From Jatrophihabitans_A sp035248685 (GTDB taxonomy: Bacteria; Actinomycetota; Actinomycetes; Mycobacteriales; Jatrophihabitantaceae), in assembly GCA_035248685.1 (NCBI GenBank), contig DATFHF010000074.1, positions 1-19,925 on the forward strand: a stretch of 19,925 nucleotides of DNA. Reading direction: 5' to 3'. Made by a program: the position numbers and the translations under genes. The notes below the pieces were generated by a model. The model saw only the letters and a program-made list of their open reading frames with translations. It did not search any database and was not told the origin of the DNA. Shown here in pieces: positions 1 to 6,701 of this stretch (its first letter is position 1; each line of letters begins with the position of its first letter).

Positions 1-2
1 TG

Positions 3-539
3 GACCTCGGCATCCCGTTCGTTCACCAGTTCGCGCACTACAACATCCAGCACCTGGAGGCGGCGTTCTTCTTCGCCTTCCTCGGCCTGGGCCTGAACGA
101 GGCTGCCTACATGGCCGAGATCGTCCGGGCCGGTATCAGCAGCGTGGACGAGGGCCAGGAGGAGGCCGCCCGGGCGCTCGGCATGTCCTGGGCGCTGAGC
201 ACCCGCCGGATCGTGCTGCCGCAGGCGATGCGGGTGATCATCCCGCCGACCGGCAACGAGCTGATCTCGATGCTGAAGACCACCTCGCTGGTGATCGCGG
301 TGCCCTACACCGCCGAGCTGTACAGCCGAACTCGGGACCTGTCGGTGGAGACCTTCAACCCGATCCCGATGCTGCTGGTGGCCTCGGCCTGGTACCTGTT
401 CTTCACCTCGATATTGATGGTCGGGCAGTTCTACCTGGAGCGGTACTTCGCGCGCGGGGCGTCCCGGCGGATGTCGGCCAAGCAGCTGCAGGAGCTGGCC
501 AACGCCCAGGCCGGCCTGCTGCGCGGGACGCACCTCTGA
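3..539 (+). CDS. Amino-acid ABC transporter permease, HisM/GlnP type (5' end outside window)
   Basis: This is the C-terminal part of the inner-membrane permease of a polar amino-acid importer. The reading frame is open to the left edge, so the start and first helices lie outside the window. The conserved EAA loop that contacts the ATPase is visible as EAARALGMSW followed by RRIVLPQAMR, and the upstream EAAYMAEIVRAGI segment is typical of the His/Glu/Gln/Arg/opine permease family. A hydrophobic helix precedes the loop (near AAFFFAFLGLGL) and the last helix is LLVASAWYLFFTSILMVGQF. The stop codon overlaps the ATG of the ATPase gene (ATGA at 538-541 context, shared bases 539), implying translational coupling. 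The solute-binding protein is presumably upstream. The substrate cannot be read from the sequence; lysine or a related basic amino acid is suggested only by the catabolic genes downstream. Confidence 0.93.
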   Translation, partial: DLGIPFVHQFAHYNIQHLEAAFFFAFLGLGLNEAAYMAEIVRAGISSVDEGQEEAARALGMSWALSTRRIVLPQAMRVIIPPTGNELISMLKTTSLVIAVPYTAELYSRTRDLSVETFNPIPMLLVASAWYLFFTSILMVGQFYLERYFARGASRRMSAKQLQELANAQAGLLRGTHL

Positions 540-1312
540 TGAGCACCGCCGACGTGGCAATGGTCCACAGCGAACAGGTGCGTAAGCACTTCGGCGCGTT
601 GGAGGTGCTCAAGGGCATCACGCTGTCGGTCAAGCGCGGCGAGGTGATGTGCCTGGTCGGCCCGTCCGGCTCGGGCAAGTCGACGTTCCTGCGTTGCATC
701 AACCACCTGGAGTTGATCAGCGCCGGCCGGCTGTGGGTAGATGGGGAGCTGGTCGGTTACGTCGAGCGGGGTGGCAAGCTACATGAGATGGCCGCCAAGG
801 CCGCTGCCCGACAGCGCCGGGACATCGGCATGGTGTTCCAGCGGTTCAACCTGTTCCCGCACCTGACCGCGCTGGAGAACATCATCGAGGCCCCGATCCG
901 GGTGAAGAAGCTGTCCAAGGAGGTGGCTCGGCAACGGGGCGCGCAGCTGCTTGCCCAGGTCGGCCTGTCGGATAAGGCCAAAGCCTATCCAGCGCAGCTG
1001 TCCGGGGGTCAGCAGCAGCGGGTGGCGATTGCCCGGGCGTTGGCCATGGATCCGAAGTTGATGTTGTTCGACGAGCCGACCTCGGCGCTGGATCCGGAAC
1101 TGGTCGGTGAGGTGCTGGACGTGATGCGGCAGCTGGCGCGCGGCGGCATGACGATGATTGTGGTGACCCATGAGATGGGTTTCGCTCGCGAGGTGGCCGA
1201 CTCGTTGGTGTTCATGGACGCCGGTGTGGTGGTGGAAGCCGGCGAGCCTCGGTCGGTGCTCAGCAATCCGCAACACGAGCGGACGAAGGCGTTCCTGTCT
1301 AAGGTGCTGTAA
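539..1312 (+). CDS. Amino-acid ABC transporter ATP-binding protein, GlnQ type
   Basis: This cytoplasmic ATPase drives the permease encoded just upstream. All nucleotide-binding motifs are intact in the 257 residues: Walker A GPSGSGKST at 41-49, Q-loop Gln at 101, signature LSGGQQQR at 154-161, Walker B LMLFDEP at 174-180 and the switch His at 211 (VVTHEMGFA). Length and sequence fit the polar amino-acid uptake (GlnQ/HisP) subfamily. An unusual feature is a charged insertion around residues 74-95 (YVERGGKLHEMAAKAAARQR), where GlnQ proteins are normally shorter; HisP-like ATPases for basic amino acids also carry extra residues here. The ATG overlaps the permease stop by one base, and its own TAA is directly followed by the GTG of the oxidoreductase gene, so the three genes are almost certainly one transcript. 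Confidence 0.96.
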   Translation: MSTADVAMVHSEQVRKHFGALEVLKGITLSVKRGEVMCLVGPSGSGKSTFLRCINHLELISAGRLWVDGELVGYVERGGKLHEMAAKAAARQRRDIGMVFQRFNLFPHLTALENIIEAPIRVKKLSKEVARQRGAQLLAQVGLSDKAKAYPAQLSGGQQQRVAIARALAMDPKLMLFDEPTSALDPELVGEVLDVMRQLARGGMTMIVVTHEMGFAREVADSLVFMDAGVVVEAGEPRSVLSNPQHERTKAFLSKVL

Positions 1313-2476
1313 GTGGTTTCAGTCGGCTGGGACGTAGATCCGGTGGTCGCGGCGTGGCCGGGCCTGCCGGTGCTGGACTCGGCCGTCCGTGCGGACGTCT
1401 GCGTGGTCGGCCTCGGCGGCAGCGGATTGGCCGCGGTCGGCGAGGTGCTGCGCCGCGGGTTGTCGGTGGTCGGCATCGACGCGGGCCGGGTGGCTGCCGG
1501 TGCGGCCGGACGCAACGGTGGCTTCCTGCTGGGCGGGCCGGCGATCGGCGTGCACCATGCCGCGACCGGCTGGGGATTGGATTCGGCGCTTCAGCTGTAT
1601 CGGCAATCACTCGATGAGATAACGGCATTGTTCGACCTGCTGGGACCGGAGGTGATCCGCCGGATCGGTTCGATCCGGCTGGCGGGCTTGCCCGGTGAGC
1701 CGGTGGATCAGGCCGAGGCAGCCGACCGGGATCGAGAATTGGCCGATTGCCGCGACCAGTTGAAGGTACTGACCGAGCACGAGATCGCTGCCGAGTGGTA
1801 TGCCGGGCCGCTGGGTGAGGGCCTGTTCCTGCCGGACGACGCGGCGATGAACCCGGCGCGGCGTGCTCTGGGGCTGGCATCGTGCTACCAGGCTGAGGCT
1901 CGGCTGTTCGAGAACAGCCCGGTGGTATCGCTGGAAACCGGGCTGGTGCGGACCGCTGCCGGTTCGGTGACGACCGGCCTGGTGGTGGTTGCGGTCGACG
2001 GCAAGCTGGAACTCGTGCTACCCGAGCTTGCCGGCCGGGTGCGCACCACCCGGTTGCAGATGCTGGCCACCGCCCCGGTCGCGCCGGGTCGGCTGCCCTG
2101 CCCGGTGTACGGGCGGTGGGGTTACGACTATGCCCAGCAGGATGAGACAGGCCGGCTGTATGTCGGCGGCGGCCGGGACCAAGACCTGGCCGCCGAGTGG
2201 ACCACCGAGACCGAGCCGACGCCGGTGGTTCAGGGCTGGACCGAGCGGATCGCCGCCCGGTTCGCCGGGACCGGCTCGGTGACGGTGACTCACCGCTGGG
2301 CCGCGTCGGCCGGCTATACCAAGGACGGCAAGCCGGTGGTCAGCGAGGTCCGACCGGGTGTGGTGGCCTGCGGTGGCTACAACGGCACCGGCAACCTGAT
2401 CGGTCCGATCGCCGGACGCGCGGCCGTCGCGCTGGGTCTGGACGGCGAAACGCCGGGCGGCTACTTCGCCAGCTAA
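1313..2476 (+). CDS. FAD-dependent amine/amino-acid oxidoreductase (DAO family), possible pipecolate or amino-acid oxidase
   Basis: A 387-residue flavoprotein of the D-amino-acid oxidase/glycine oxidase superfamily. The N-terminal Rossmann element reads ADVCVVGLGGSGLAA (GLGGSG at 33-38), with an acidic residue at the end of strand two (Asp56) for the FAD ribose, followed by the glycine-rich AAGAAGRNGGF at 61-71. The C-terminal FAD segment CGGYNGTGNLIGPIAGRAA (about 353-371) is also present. The GTG start at 1313 immediately follows the ATPase stop, so the oxidase is co-expressed with an amino-acid importer, and the imported compound is its likely substrate. The ADVCVVG-type opening resembles AmaA, the Pseudomonas L-pipecolate oxidase, which would yield the same piperideine-6-carboxylate that the aldehyde dehydrogenase at 15225-16754 should use. 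That substrate is inference; D-amino-acid, sarcosine-like or gamma-glutamylputrescine-type oxidation are alternatives. Confidence 0.85.
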   Translation: MVSVGWDVDPVVAAWPGLPVLDSAVRADVCVVGLGGSGLAAVGEVLRRGLSVVGIDAGRVAAGAAGRNGGFLLGGPAIGVHHAATGWGLDSALQLYRQSLDEITALFDLLGPEVIRRIGSIRLAGLPGEPVDQAEAADRDRELADCRDQLKVLTEHEIAAEWYAGPLGEGLFLPDDAAMNPARRALGLASCYQAEARLFENSPVVSLETGLVRTAAGSVTTGLVVVAVDGKLELVLPELAGRVRTTRLQMLATAPVAPGRLPCPVYGRWGYDYAQQDETGRLYVGGGRDQDLAAEWTTETEPTPVVQGWTERIAARFAGTGSVTVTHRWAASAGYTKDGKPVVSEVRPGVVACGGYNGTGNLIGPIAGRAAVALGLDGETPGGYFAS

Positions 2477-2512
2477 CTACGCTGAACCGCCGGCGGCGCC
2501 TGCTGCGGTGCG

Positions 2513-2743
2513 TCACGGCCTTTCCGGAGCCCTGCCTCGAAGGAAGTACAGGATCGGCACCGCACCTGCCGAATTGATCAAGGTGATCGACACCGCCCAG
2601 CGCAACTTAGAGCCCCGGATCTGGCTGGCCGGCCGTCGCGCGAGGTCGATCAGAGCGGCGATCTTCAGGATGCCCTCGACCGTCCCGATGGCAAGGATCA
2701 ACCGGCGGGCGCGCGGACTTAGGTCGTGCCAGCGTGAACTCAC
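2513..2743 (-). CDS. Small two-helix membrane protein (PLDc_N-like)
   Basis: A short basic membrane protein of about 76 residues. Two hydrophobic segments are visible: RRLILAIGTVEGILKIAALI near the N-terminus and WAVSITLINSAGAVPILYFL near the C-terminus, separated by the polar loop ARRPASQIRGSKLR. The pattern of a loop with R/K-P and GSK-x-x-W followed by a helix ending in YFLRG resembles the phospholipase-D N-terminal membrane domain family (PLDc_N), which occurs alone in many actinobacteria without catalytic residues. I chose the GTG at 2743 because it gives a typical MSSRW opening; an in-frame TTG at 2779 is possible and would lie 4 bases after the EamA stop. It is downstream of and co-directional with the EamA gene, so probably its operon partner. 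It converges with the oxidoreductase gene, with 36 bases between. Confidence 0.6.
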   Translation of the reverse strand: MSSRWHDLSPRARRLILAIGTVEGILKIAALIDLARRPASQIRGSKLRWAVSITLINSAGAVPILYFLRGRAPERP

Positions 2744-2783
2744 CGCACCACTGTGCCCCGGGCCGTCCGGCCGCGGCAACAGA

Positions 2784-3710
2784 TCAGCTGGGCGCGTTGG
2801 ACGGGATGGCCGCCGCCGGGTCGCGCACGTCGGCCAGTGCGGGTTCGGACCCTTCGCTGACCGCTCGGCGTCGGGCTCCGAGAATGGACCCGGCCAGGAT
2901 CAGCGGGAATCCGACCGCCATGCCGGCGGTGAACTTCTCGCCCAACGCGATGACGCCGAGCAGCATCGCCACCGCCGGGTTGACGTAGGTGATCACCACC
3001 GCCCGGGCCGGCCCGATCGCCGCGATCAAGGCGAAGAACACCACGAACGCCAGGGCGGTGCACACCGACGCGAGTACCAGCACGCTGGCGATCGACTCGC
3101 CGGTCAGCTGCTTCGGCGGGTCGAGCACCACAAAGGGCAGGTAGACCACCGCGGTTATCGACAGCGATGCGGTTATCACCCCGATGCTCGGCAGATCGCT
3201 CAGGGTGCGGCTGAGGATGATCGGGCCGAGCGCATAGCCCAGCACTACCAGGGCGATCTCGAACAGGCCGAATGCGTTGAGCTGGTGAACATCGAGGCCG
3301 ACCAACGCGGCCACCCCGAGGAGGCCCATCAGCAGGCCGACCAGCGTACTAGGCTGGATCGGCTGGTGATCGCCGATCACGCGCAGCATGAGCACTCCGG
3401 CTAGCGGCACCGCCGCGATGAGCAGGCCGGTCAACGAGCTGGACAGCTTCGTCTCGGCATCCGACAACAACAGCCACGGTGCCGCCACCTCGACCACCGT
3501 GAAGGCCAGCAGCGGGCGCCAGCGTCGTAGCACCGGTTGCAATTCACGTCGGCGCAGCGCGATCGGCAGCAGGATCAGCGCCGCGATGCTAGTCCGGGCG
3601 AACACCAGGTCGGCCGGTGAGATGTCACGCACCGCGATCCGAATGAGCAGGTAGGGAATGCCCCAAATGATGCACATCGCGGCGAACAGCAGCCAATTGC
3701 GGCGGGTCAT
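2784..3710 (-). CDS. EamA/DMT-superfamily transporter
   Basis: An integral membrane protein of about 308 residues in the drug/metabolite transporter superfamily. It shows the expected ten hydrophobic helices arranged as two EamA repeats: the first begins MTRRNWLLFAAMCIIWGIPY with the typical W-G-x-x-Y/F in helix one and includes ISPADLVFARTSIAALILLP; the second contains ALAFVVFFALIAAIGPARAV and a helix-nine-type segment VITYVNPAVAMLLGVIALGE with the family's conserved P-x-x-A and GE. The ATG at 3710 is preceded by GAGGGAG 12 bases upstream; an in-frame TTG at 3734 would add eight residues. It is divergent from the DDN-type gene at 3778. Members export amino acids or metabolites, and in actinobacteria often sit near LysR genes, but no substrate can be read here. 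Overflow export of amino acids would fit the neighbourhood. Confidence 0.92.
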   Translation of the reverse strand: MTRRNWLLFAAMCIIWGIPYLLIRIAVRDISPADLVFARTSIAALILLPIALRRRELQPVLRRWRPLLAFTVVEVAAPWLLLSDAETKLSSSLTGLLIAAVPLAGVLMLRVIGDHQPIQPSTLVGLLMGLLGVAALVGLDVHQLNAFGLFEIALVVLGYALGPIILSRTLSDLPSIGVITASLSITAVVYLPFVVLDPPKQLTGESIASVLVLASVCTALAFVVFFALIAAIGPARAVVITYVNPAVAMLLGVIALGEKFTAGMAVGFPLILAGSILGARRRAVSEGSEPALADVRDPAAAIPSNAPS

Positions 3711-3742
3711 TGAAGCAGTGCACTCCCTCGGCAAGCCGGATA

Positions 3743-3771
3743 TTGGACGGAACTTTAACCACCTCTAGAGT
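3743..3771 (+). promoter_or_regulatory. Predicted leaderless promoter for the DDN-type gene
   Basis: A -35 element TTGGAC (3743-3748) is followed by a 17-base spacer and a -10 element TAGAGT (3766-3771, matching the actinobacterial TANNNT). Only six bases separate the -10 from the ATG at 3778, which places the transcription start on or next to the start codon, and no ribosome binding site is present. This is the standard geometry of a leaderless actinobacterial transcript. Confidence 0.65.
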
Positions 3772-3777
3772 CGCGTT

Positions 3778-4203
3778 ATGCCCAGTGATCTCGTGTTCAA
3801 GACCATGAATGCCGTGCACCGCGGGCTACTGAAGCTGACCGGAAACCGGGTCGGGGCCAGCCTCGCCGGCATGCCGTCGCTGGAACTGACCACCGTCGGC
3901 CGGAAGAGTGGTCAGCCTCGTACGGTCATGCTCAGCTCGCCGTTGCGGGAGGGCGAGGCGTACGTGGTGGTGGCTTCCCGTGGCGGCGAGGACCAGCACC
4001 CGGCCTGGTTCCTGAACCTGCGTGACAACCCGGCGGTCGAGGTGCGAGTGGTCGGAAAGCCCAAGCAGCAGATGCGTGCTCGGGTGGCCACCGCCGACGA
4101 ACGCGCCAGGATGTGGCCGCTGATCGCGGGTCGATACCGCAACTACGCCGGCTACCAAAAGCGCACCGACCGCGAGATCCCGCTGGTGCTGCTCGAACCA
4201 TAA
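3778..4203 (+). CDS. Deazaflavin (F420)-dependent nitroreductase family protein (DDN type)
   Basis: A 141-residue split-barrel protein of the family typified by mycobacterial Ddn, which binds the deazaflavin cofactor F420 and reduces quinones or nitro compounds. The family signature is clear: LTTVGRKSGQPRTVML at 37-52, then a stretch VVASRGGEDQHPAWFLNLRD at 64-83 with the conserved P-x-W-x-x-N-L, the following NPAVEVRV strand, and the C-terminal W-x-x-I-x-x-x-Y-x-x-Y-x-x-Y-Q arrangement (113-126). Length is normal for the family. It appears to be transcribed alone from a leaderless promoter. F420 biosynthesis is a lineage trait of actinobacteria, which supports the taxonomic reading. The physiological substrate is unknown; the neighbouring PPOX protein is in the same broad flavin/deazaflavin fold group but not evidently a partner. 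Confidence 0.9.
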   Translation: MPSDLVFKTMNAVHRGLLKLTGNRVGASLAGMPSLELTTVGRKSGQPRTVMLSSPLREGEAYVVVASRGGEDQHPAWFLNLRDNPAVEVRVVGKPKQQMRARVATADERARMWPLIAGRYRNYAGYQKRTDREIPLVLLEP

Positions 4204-4216
4204 CGACGTTGGAGTA

Positions 4217-4245
4217 TTGGCTTTCAGCTGAACCGAAAGTACCGT
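4217..4245 (+). promoter_or_regulatory. Predicted leaderless promoter for the PPOX gene at 4252
   Basis: TTGGCT (4217-4222), a 17-base spacer and TACCGT (4240-4245) form a -35/-10 pair with six bases before the ATG at 4252. The geometry (17-base spacer, 6-base gap, no ribosome binding site) is identical to the promoter at 3743-3771, which makes chance less likely. It starts within the 48-base gap after the DDN-type gene. Confidence 0.6.
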
Positions 4246-4251
4246 CGGGCA

Positions 4252-4776
4252 ATGGAAATCATCAACCTCGGTGAGGCGGACGGACTGCTGCCGGTCGACT
4301 GGGCCGGCATTGTCGAAAGGCTGGATGCGGGCACGGCACCGGCTCCGGATGCGCTGAATTCGCGCACGACCTGGTTGTGCACCGTCAATGCGGACGGCAG
4401 CCCGCATGTGACCGCTGTCGGCTCGTTGTGGCTGGACGGCACGTTCTGGTTCCAGACCGGTACGGGTACTCGCAAGGGGCGGAATGTGGCGCGTGACCGG
4501 CGATGTTCGGTCGCGGTGTCGATTAGTGGTGCCGATCTGGTGTTCGAGGGTGACGCGGCGCGGGTGACCGATCCGGCGGTTCTGACTCGGCTCGCTGAAG
4601 CCTGGGCGGCCCAAGGTTGGCCGGCGGAGCTGGACGAGAGCGGTGCGGGGATTACCGCTCCGTTCAACGCACCAGCTCAGGGCCCGCCGCCGTGGAACGT
4701 CTACCGGATCGAGCCTCGCTCGGCGACGGTGGTCTTGTCCGCCGAGCCGGGCGGCCTGACCCGTTTCCGATTCTGA
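4252..4776 (+). CDS. Pyridoxamine 5'-phosphate oxidase (PPOX) family protein
   Basis: A 174-residue FMN/F420-binding split-barrel protein. The first barrel strands TTWLCTVNADGSPHVTAVGS (39-58) and LWLDGTFWFQTG (59-70) are the usual PPOX opening, where a substrate-access strand is followed by a short turn and a W/Y-F strand. TRKGRNVARDRRCSVAVS (73-90) is the conserved K-x-x-N/L-x-x-D/N-x-x helix-strand that contacts the flavin phosphate. The long C-terminal part (120-174) includes PPPWNVYRIEPRSATVV, as in the actinobacterial F420/FMN-dependent oxidoreductases of this class. It is probably transcribed from its own leaderless promoter. It cannot be assigned to pyridoxal phosphate synthesis because it lacks the length and C-terminal domain of PdxH. 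Substrate unknown. Confidence 0.88.
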   Translation: MEIINLGEADGLLPVDWAGIVERLDAGTAPAPDALNSRTTWLCTVNADGSPHVTAVGSLWLDGTFWFQTGTGTRKGRNVARDRRCSVAVSISGADLVFEGDAARVTDPAVLTRLAEAWAAQGWPAELDESGAGITAPFNAPAQGPPPWNVYRIEPRSATVVLSAEPGGLTRFRF

Positions 4777-4893
4777 GCTTGAGGTGCGGGGACGAAATCC
4801 GATCAGGAATCGAGAAGCGGCGTGCTGATCCCCGGTCCTAGCGTTGGTTCAGCAAGCCGGCAAGGTGCCGAACCGTTAACGTCGAAAGGTTGC

Positions 4894-5349
4894 ATGACGA
4901 TGCCCGCGAAGAGTTCCCAGACCGAGTCCCACGGCTTCAGCGCCGAAGAGCGGGCCGCCATGAAGCAGCGTGCGGCCGAGCTGCGCGCCGAAGGCAAGAA
5001 GGGCGCCAAGCAGGCCGATGGCCTGGAAGCAGTCTTGGAAGCCATCGCGAAGATGGCACCGGACGACCGTGCGCTCGCCGAACGCGTGCACGTGGTGATA
5101 ACTGCCAATGCCCCGGGGCTGTCGCCCAAAACCTGGTACGGAATGCCCGCCTACGCCAACGCTGACGGCAAAGCGGTGATCTTCTTCCAGGACTCGGGCA
5201 AGTTCAAGTACCGGTATTCCACCGTGGGTTTCCAGGACACCGCCAATCTCGACGACGGCGACCTCTGGCCGGTGGCCTACGCGCTGAAGCAGTGGAGCCC
5301 TGAGGTCGAGCAGCGGCTCGCCCAGCTGGTCAAGGCCGCGATCTCCTGA
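4894..5349 (+). CDS. DUF1801 (YdhG-like) family protein
   Basis: A 151-residue cytoplasmic protein. The C-terminal two thirds match the DUF1801/YdhG-like fold, some members of which are annotated as iron chaperones: APGLSPKTWYGMPAYANADG (73-92) contains the conserved W-Y-G-M-P-A-Y motif, followed by the strands AVIFFQDSGKFKYRYSTVGF and DTANLDDGDLWP. The N-terminal 40 residues are a charged, Lys/Ala-rich helix (FSAEERAAMKQRAAELRAEG), found in the actinobacterial form of the family. I chose ATG 4894 because GAAAGG lies at 4884-4889; a second ATG at 4900 has a more normal spacing and removes only two residues. The 117-base gap upstream contains an imperfect short inverted repeat (4846-4853 with 4867-4874) of doubtful value. 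The molecular function of the family is not settled. Confidence 0.85.
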   Translation: MTMPAKSSQTESHGFSAEERAAMKQRAAELRAEGKKGAKQADGLEAVLEAIAKMAPDDRALAERVHVVITANAPGLSPKTWYGMPAYANADGKAVIFFQDSGKFKYRYSTVGFQDTANLDDGDLWPVAYALKQWSPEVEQRLAQLVKAAIS

Positions 5350-5366
5350 CCTGACATTGCCGCCGG

Positions 5367-6701
5367 ATGACCGCCGTTCTTACGAGCCAAGCCCGCCAAG
5401 CCGCTGCGCCGCGGTCGGTTTCGCCGCGGCTGGCGGGCCTGGACGGCATCCGTGGGCTGGCCGCGCTGTACGTGGTCATCTACCACATCTTCCTGCGCGC
5501 ATTTCCCGGCCACCTGGCCGAGCAGGCGCCGTTCTGGGCAGCTGGTTTCCGTTACGGACGATTCGCGGTCGCCGTGTTCATCGTGCTGTCCGGGTTCTCG
5601 TTGGCGGTCGGGGCAGCACGAGCCGGCTGGCGGCTGACCGGTATCCGAACGTTCGCCCGCCGGCGGGCCTGGCGGATCCTCCCCTCCTACTGGGCGGCGC
5701 TGGTGTTCAGCCTGCTCATGACCCGGTACGTGCTGGCCCAACCGGGCTGGGCGGTGCCTAACCTGAAGTCGGTCGCGGTCAACGGCCTGTTGATTCAGGA
5801 CATCGTCGCCGCGCCCACGCCGAACCGGGCGTTCTGGTCGATCGCCATCGAGGCCCAGTTGTATGTGCTGTTTCCATTGCTGATCCTGGTGGTACGGCGA
5901 CGCAACGCGGTCGTGATGCTCGCCATGGTTGCGGTCCCGGTGCTGCTGCTCGGCCTGCTCAGCACCGCCCTTACCCGGACGGCAACCGGCCTGGTGAACC
6001 AGTACACACCCGACCTTGCCGTGCTGTTCGCGATCGGCGTGGCCGTCGCCGCGGCCGTCGACACTCGGCACACCCCCAGGCCGTGGCACCGGTATGCCAT
6101 CGCAGCCGCCGCCCCGGTGTTCGCGCTGATCGCCTGGCAAGGCCTGGACTGGACGAGTCACCACCTGTTCTGGGTCGATCTGGCCGTAGGCCCGGCGATC
6201 GGCTGCCTGCTGGCCGCCATTACCACCGGCCGGCCGAGCCCGCTGGTCAGCCTGCTCGACGCCCGTCCGCTGCGCCGCCTCGGCTCGTTCTCCTACAGCC
6301 TCTACCTCACCCACCTGCCGATCGTCGTCGCCGTCTACTACGGACTGTTGGCGGGACGGATCCGCCAGGGAGCGCCGATGTTCCTGGTGCTATGCGGGGT
6401 TCTGCTGCCGCCGACCCTGTTGTTCGCCCGGCTGTTCGCCGAAGTTTTCGAGTTGCCCTTCCAGCGCCACCGCGGCTGGCGTCGGCCGGCCGGTTCAGCC
6501 GGTGCCGGCCACCGTCCGGATGGCGGTGAGCGCGGCGGCCAGCAGGCTGTGCCGGGCAGACGGCCGGTGCAGTGCCAGCACCGTTCGGCGGGCGTCCCGA
6601 CCGGCCAACGGCACCGAGTGCACGCCGGTCACCTCGGTCAGCGCCAAGCCCGGCATCAGGGCAACCCCGAGCCCCGCCGCGACCAGGCCGTGTACCACTG
6701 A
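5367..6701 (+). CDS. Acyltransferase 3 (OafA-like) membrane protein with antisense-overlapping tail
   Basis: A polytopic membrane O-acyltransferase of the acyltransferase-3 family, which moves acyl groups onto sugars, peptidoglycan or lipids. RLAGLDGIRGLAALYVVIYH (21-40) is the family's first helix with the essential His40. FAVAVFIVLSGFSLAVGAAR (66-85) carries the V-x-x-F-x-V-L-S-G-F/Y motif, FWSIAIEAQLYVLFPLLILV (156-175) the conserved W-S-L/I-x-x-E-x-x-F/Y-x-x-x-P, and GSFSYSLYLTHLPIVV (306-321) the late S-Y-x-x-Y-L-x-H motif. The recognisable family sequence ends near residue 370 (FELPFQRHRGW). The remaining roughly 70 residues are low-complexity and polar, and are encoded antisense to the LysR gene, overlapping it by 207 bases, so the natural stop may have been lost. 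The ATG at 5367 follows the DUF1801 stop by 17 bases, suggesting co-transcription. Its acceptor is unknown. Confidence 0.88.
   Translation: MTAVLTSQARQAAAPRSVSPRLAGLDGIRGLAALYVVIYHIFLRAFPGHLAEQAPFWAAGFRYGRFAVAVFIVLSGFSLAVGAARAGWRLTGIRTFARRRAWRILPSYWAALVFSLLMTRYVLAQPGWAVPNLKSVAVNGLLIQDIVAAPTPNRAFWSIAIEAQLYVLFPLLILVVRRRNAVVMLAMVAVPVLLLGLLSTALTRTATGLVNQYTPDLAVLFAIGVAVAAAVDTRHTPRPWHRYAIAAAAPVFALIAWQGLDWTSHHLFWVDLAVGPAIGCLLAAITTGRPSPLVSLLDARPLRRLGSFSYSLYLTHLPIVVAVYYGLLAGRIRQGAPMFLVLCGVLLPPTLLFARLFAEVFELPFQRHRGWRRPAGSAGAGHRPDGGERGGQQAVPGRRPVQCQHRSAGVPTGQRHRVHAGHLGQRQARHQGNPEPRRDQAVYH

Noticed and set aside
2477..2512. GC palindrome CCGCCGGCGG between the convergent oxidoreductase and small membrane protein genes
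   Set aside because: Ten bases self-complementary without a loop; such runs are common at this GC content and no terminator can be argued.
2508..3404. A 298-codon open frame on the plus strand over the EamA gene
   Set aside because: Rich in R, Q, H and D with no hydrophobic or motif pattern; the opposite strand encodes a clear ten-helix transporter.
4846..4874. Short inverted repeat GGTTCaGC / GCcGAACC before the DUF1801 gene, considered as a terminator or riboswitch
   Set aside because: Only seven pairs with a central mismatch and no supporting context; too weak to call.
5277..6314. A 345-codon open frame on the minus strand over the acyltransferase gene
   Set aside because: Same low-complexity signature; the plus strand carries all acyltransferase-3 motifs.
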